The notes under the pieces were generated by a model, which was not told the origin of the DNA, searched no databases, and was given only the letters and a program-made list of their open reading frames with translations. From contig CP150573.1 of the NCBI GenBank assembly GCA_049487715.1, forward strand, positions 124,001 to 188,000: DNA of 64,000 nt, written 5' to 3'. This DNA is from Pycnococcus provasolii. Taxonomy: Eukaryota > Chlorophyta > Pseudoscourfieldiophyceae > Pseudoscourfieldiales. This document shows positions 61,329-64,000 of this stretch, in pieces. Position numbers and translations under genes: made by a program. The first letter of the stretch is position 1. Every line of letters begins with the position of its first letter.

Positions 61329-62195
61329 CTACTGCTGCACCGTTGTCGTCGACGACGACGACCACGGGCAACCCAACTCCAACACACGCGAGTATGCGTC
61401 GGCAAAGTCGGCAAAGAATGCGTCACAGTCTTTAGCGTACCTGTCGACGTGCTTGCGAAACTCGGGGTCGGTGAGAAGAGCCATATCGGTTGGCAGCATG
61501 AGCAGCGTGCCAGTCTCTTCGTCGGTGTACTGCAGTGGCCCGTCCCACTCACGCGGCTTCCACGTCAAGTTGACAAGGTTTGTGAAGTAGCTGTTGTCAA
61601 ACTCCGTGGGATTTTCTGTCCATGCACCATCATAACCAGACCTTTCTATATGACATCGACCGACACTGTGGCCTCCACTCAGTACGACAATGTCGCGGTC
61701 GCCAAATCCTTGGCGGTTGAACACGTCACGCAGGTGAGCGGCATCGCCACTTGCCGCGGGTAAATGAGCACTGGCTGTCGGGGGTGCCTCGACGTCTATG
61801 CCTTTGAACTTCGCATGAGCAGTGCCGTCAACCCAGTAATCTTGGCGCCCCATTCTCACGGGAATCTCAGGACCGCCCATGTCCTTGACGGCGAGCGCAC
61901 CGAACAATGCGCACACGTCCGCACGTGAGACGTCCGGCTCGGTGAGACGGAGTTGGTCAACCCGAGAGATCATATCATCCGCCAAACCCTTGTTCGCCGG
62001 ATCATCGCGCTGCTCATGAAGGTAAATCGCCGCACCATTTGATCCGCCGCCACTCTCGGGATCGTTGACGTTGTAGGTACCAGAAATATGGTATCCGAAG
62101 CGCACCGCCGAAGGCCGAGCTTCGGGATTCTTGAGTATATCGAGGATGCGTGCGCGCAGTGACGGCGAAGGCTGAAGAGGAGGAGGAGCAGACAT
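61329..62195 (-). CDS. Class I heme peroxidase, cytochrome c / ascorbate peroxidase type
   Basis: First ATG of the frame at 62195, 288 residues, no transit peptide. The distal heme site reads VRFGYHISGTYN: Arg32 and His36 are kept, but the usual Trp before His is Tyr35. The proximal site is DIVVLSGGHSVGRCHIERSG with His176, followed by FDNSYFTNL, a Trp at 212 (equivalent to the radical Trp of cytochrome c peroxidase), and LMLPTDMALL with the Asp at 237 that hydrogen-bonds the proximal His. Length matches soluble peroxidases of this class. These enzymes reduce H2O2 with cytochrome c or ascorbate; the region after FDNSYF is nearer to cytochrome c peroxidase, while the ERSG motif is ascorbate-peroxidase-like. 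Its start lies 173 nt from that of the aldehyde dehydrogenase. Confidence 0.87.
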   Translation of the reverse strand: MSAPPPLQPSPSLRARILDILKNPEARPSAVRFGYHISGTYNVNDPESGGGSNGAAIYLHEQRDDPANKGLADDMISRVDQLRLTEPDVSRADVCALFGALAVKDMGGPEIPVRMGRQDYWVDGTAHAKFKGIDVEAPPTASAHLPAASGDAAHLRDVFNRQGFGDRDIVVLSGGHSVGRCHIERSGYDGAWTENPTEFDNSYFTNLVNLTWKPREWDGPLQYTDEETGTLLMLPTDMALLTDPEFRKHVDRYAKDCDAFFADFADAYSRVLELGCPWSSSSTTTVQQ

Positions 62196-62368
62196 GGATG
62201 GAAACAAAACCCAACAAAATTATGTCATCATACTCCGGTCGGTTCAGTTCAGTTCACTCCGGTCCTCCTTGCCTTTGCCTAAAACCTGTAACCGATTTTT
62301 TGGTGACTGGGCGCACATTTCCTCCAGGCGCCACTGTTTTTTTGTGCGCCCGCCCGCAGGCCGCAGCC
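62196..62368. promoter_or_regulatory. Short bidirectional promoter, peroxidase/ALDH
   Basis: Only 173 nt separate two diverging start codons. It contains AAATTATG and a repeated GGTTCAGTTCAGTTCACTC segment; no TTAGGG array. Both genes must be driven from this interval or from inside each other's 5' ends. Confidence 0.6.
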
Positions 62369-63961
62369 ATGGCAGCCATGATGTCGATGTCATCTATCAT
62401 GCGACGATACGTGTCGTCATCAGCAGCAACAGCAGCAGCATCGTCCTCGGCGATATACGCGCATCGTGAGTATCAACCTCCGCTCCTCCGACTTCCGAAC
62501 CTGGGAGCCATGATTGCGAATACGTGGATCGCCAGCTCAGATGTTATGCCGACGATCAACCCCGCGACCGAAGAAGTGATCGCGGATGTGACCGTTGGAC
62601 GTGCCAAGGAAGTCAACGCGGCTGTCGAGGCGGCAAACGAGGCGATGAAACATGACGCGCCGTGGCGACGCATGGGTGGAAGCGGAAGGAGCCGTCTGCT
62701 CTCGAAACTTGCCGATCTGATGGAGGAACATGCCGAGGAGTTGGCGTGGATAGACGTGATTGACAACGGAAAGCCGTACGGCGAGGCATTCATCGATGGA
62801 CAACTGTGCCAATCCGTGTTTCGCTATTGCTCAGGTAAAGCCCAAAATTCGCACGCACAGCTCGTTCGTCCTAGTGGGCCACTTGTCACGCCAGACACCG
62901 TCGCGTACGTCGAGCGTGAGCCGGTAGGTGTGGTAGGCGCAATCGCTCCTTGGAACTTCCCACTTGCCATGGCAACCTGGAAATTGGCACCCGCACTCGC
63001 CGCGGGATGTGCGGTGGTTCTGAAAACTGCCCCGCAGACGCCCTTGAGCGCGAATCGTCTCGCGGAGCTCACGATCGAGGCAGGCTTTCCGCCTGGCGTC
63101 GTCAACATTATGCCTGGAGATGACGAGACGGGCCGTCTGCTTGTTCGGCACGATGGCGTGGACAAGATCTCATTTACCGGTTCGACGGAGGTGGGAAAGG
63201 AAATTAAAAGCGAGCTGGCGGGAACATTCAAGCGCCTTAGTTTGGAACTTGGAGGAAAGAGTCCGCTGATCGTCACGCAGGATGCTGACATAGACCGTGC
63301 GGTCGACATTGCTCAGCTCGGGCTCTTTTTGAACGCGGGGCAGTGCTGTTGTGCATCGTCGAGAATTTTCGTCCACGCTTCCCTTCGCGACGAGTTCCAA
63401 GACAGGATGAAGCGCCTTGCCAAATCACGGCGCGTCGTCGAAGGATGGCACCCTGATGCTCGCAGCATCGATCCACATCGCTGGCCTCAAGGACCACAGG
63501 TGGACAAAGCTCAATTTGAGAAGGTGCTTGGATACATCGAGAGTGGCGTGCGCGATGGCGCAAATCTTCTCTGCGGTGGCAAACGCGCTCGCGACGTGGG
63601 TTATTTCGTCGAGCCTACCATCTTCACAGATGTCCAAGACGACATGGCGATTGCGAGGGAGGAGATTTTTGGCCCAGTGATGCAAATTATGACCTACAAA
63701 GACGACGACGAGGTGATTGCACGGGCGAACAACACCGTCTACGGCCTTGGTGCCGGCATCGTGACGACGAACGAGCACCACGCGCGTCTGCTCGCCCCTC
63801 GCATCAAGGCTGGGACGGTATGGATCAACTGCTACGACACGTTCGACGCCGCGCTTCCGTTCGGCGGGTTTAAGTCGAGTGGCATCGGGCGCGACTTGGG
63901 TGACGCGAGCTTGGAGAGCTATACGGAGATCAAAACGACGGTATTTGGCGCGCCGAAGTAA
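62369..63961 (+). CDS. NAD-dependent aldehyde dehydrogenase (ALDH2-like), probably mitochondrial
   Basis: ATG at 62369, 530 residues; another in-frame ATG at 62222 would sit only 26 nt from the divergent peroxidase start, so the downstream one is preferred. A Met/Ser/Ala/Arg-rich presequence of about 35 residues suggests mitochondria. Catalytic parts: APWNFPLAM (Asn), FTGSTEVGKEI (Rossmann loop), LELGGKSPLI with Glu293, NAGQCCCASSR with the nucleophile Cys327 in the Cys triplet typical of ALDH2, and EEIFGPVMQI. The C-terminal PFGGFKSSGIGRDLG is intact. The enzyme oxidises aldehydes to acids with NAD+. Sharing a short promoter with a peroxidase suggests joint regulation in stress, which is inference. 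Confidence 0.93.
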   Translation: MAAMMSMSSIMRRYVSSSAATAAASSSAIYAHREYQPPLLRLPNLGAMIANTWIASSDVMPTINPATEEVIADVTVGRAKEVNAAVEAANEAMKHDAPWRRMGGSGRSRLLSKLADLMEEHAEELAWIDVIDNGKPYGEAFIDGQLCQSVFRYCSGKAQNSHAQLVRPSGPLVTPDTVAYVEREPVGVVGAIAPWNFPLAMATWKLAPALAAGCAVVLKTAPQTPLSANRLAELTIEAGFPPGVVNIMPGDDETGRLLVRHDGVDKISFTGSTEVGKEIKSELAGTFKRLSLELGGKSPLIVTQDADIDRAVDIAQLGLFLNAGQCCCASSRIFVHASLRDEFQDRMKRLAKSRRVVEGWHPDARSIDPHRWPQGPQVDKAQFEKVLGYIESGVRDGANLLCGGKRARDVGYFVEPTIFTDVQDDMAIAREEIFGPVMQIMTYKDDDEVIARANNTVYGLGAGIVTTNEHHARLLAPRIKAGTVWINCYDTFDAALPFGGFKSSGIGRDLGDASLESYTEIKTTVFGAPK

Positions 63962-64000
63962 GAAGGCTCAGGAGAAAGATCGTTCCCAACTCTGAGAGTC

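Overview
The window reads as nuclear DNA of a compact eukaryotic genome, most likely a small green alga of the prasinophyte/chlorophyte type. Reasons: a plastid TPR protein of the Ycf37/PYG7 kind and a thylakoid-lumen protein whose targeting starts directly with a transit peptide (no ER signal in front, so a primary plastid), a delta-type carbonic anhydrase, a gamete-fusion protein HAP2, a plant-like JmjC demethylase, GT-AG introns that are few and short (about 43-152 nt), GC-rich coding sequence, and very small gaps between genes. Species cannot be named from sequence alone. No bacterial operons, CRISPR arrays, complete transposons or tRNA genes were seen.

Layout. 1-4.9 kb: partial gene, JmjC histone demethylase, a small hypothetical. 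5.2-8.8 kb: MAD1 spindle-checkpoint protein behind a 9-copy 13-bp repeat, then a thylakoid-lumen protein. 8.8-10.1 kb: an unresolved, partly degenerate region. 10.1-13.4 kb: R3H/ankyrin tail-anchored protein and an AGC (S6K-like) kinase. 13.8-14.3 kb: a broken coding remnant. 14.5-20.3 kb: WD40 protein, a J-domain gene with a frameshift, a hypothetical, and a short J protein. 20.3-26 kb: methyltransferase, PYG7-like TPR protein, eIF3m, delta carbonic anhydrase. 27.3-38.6 kb: EH-domain endocytic scaffold with an AIDA-type C2 domain, a helical hypothetical, LON-domain protein, MscS channel, TPR-CS protein. 38.7-49.3 kb: disordered hypothetical, HAP2, and an EB1-CH/MORN fusion. 50.5-57 kb: Cys-rich membrane protein, an oxygenase-like/acyltransferase-like fusion, a TMF-like golgin. 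57-64 kb: unresolved region, sCache protein, ABM-like protein, 5S rRNA, C2 tail-anchored protein, a cytochrome c/ascorbate peroxidase and an aldehyde dehydrogenase.

The strongest window-wide pattern is regulatory: telomere-like TTAGGG/CCCTAA arrays or AAACCCTAA boxes sit in most gaps that hold gene starts, but in none of the convergent gaps that hold only gene ends. The most unusual proteins are an EB1-type microtubule-binding domain joined to eight MORN repeats, and a two-domain fusion in which key catalytic residues of both enzyme-like domains look replaced. Several genes need a short inferred intron to join a good ATG to the main reading frame, and two need a one-base frameshift that may be real or a sequence error.
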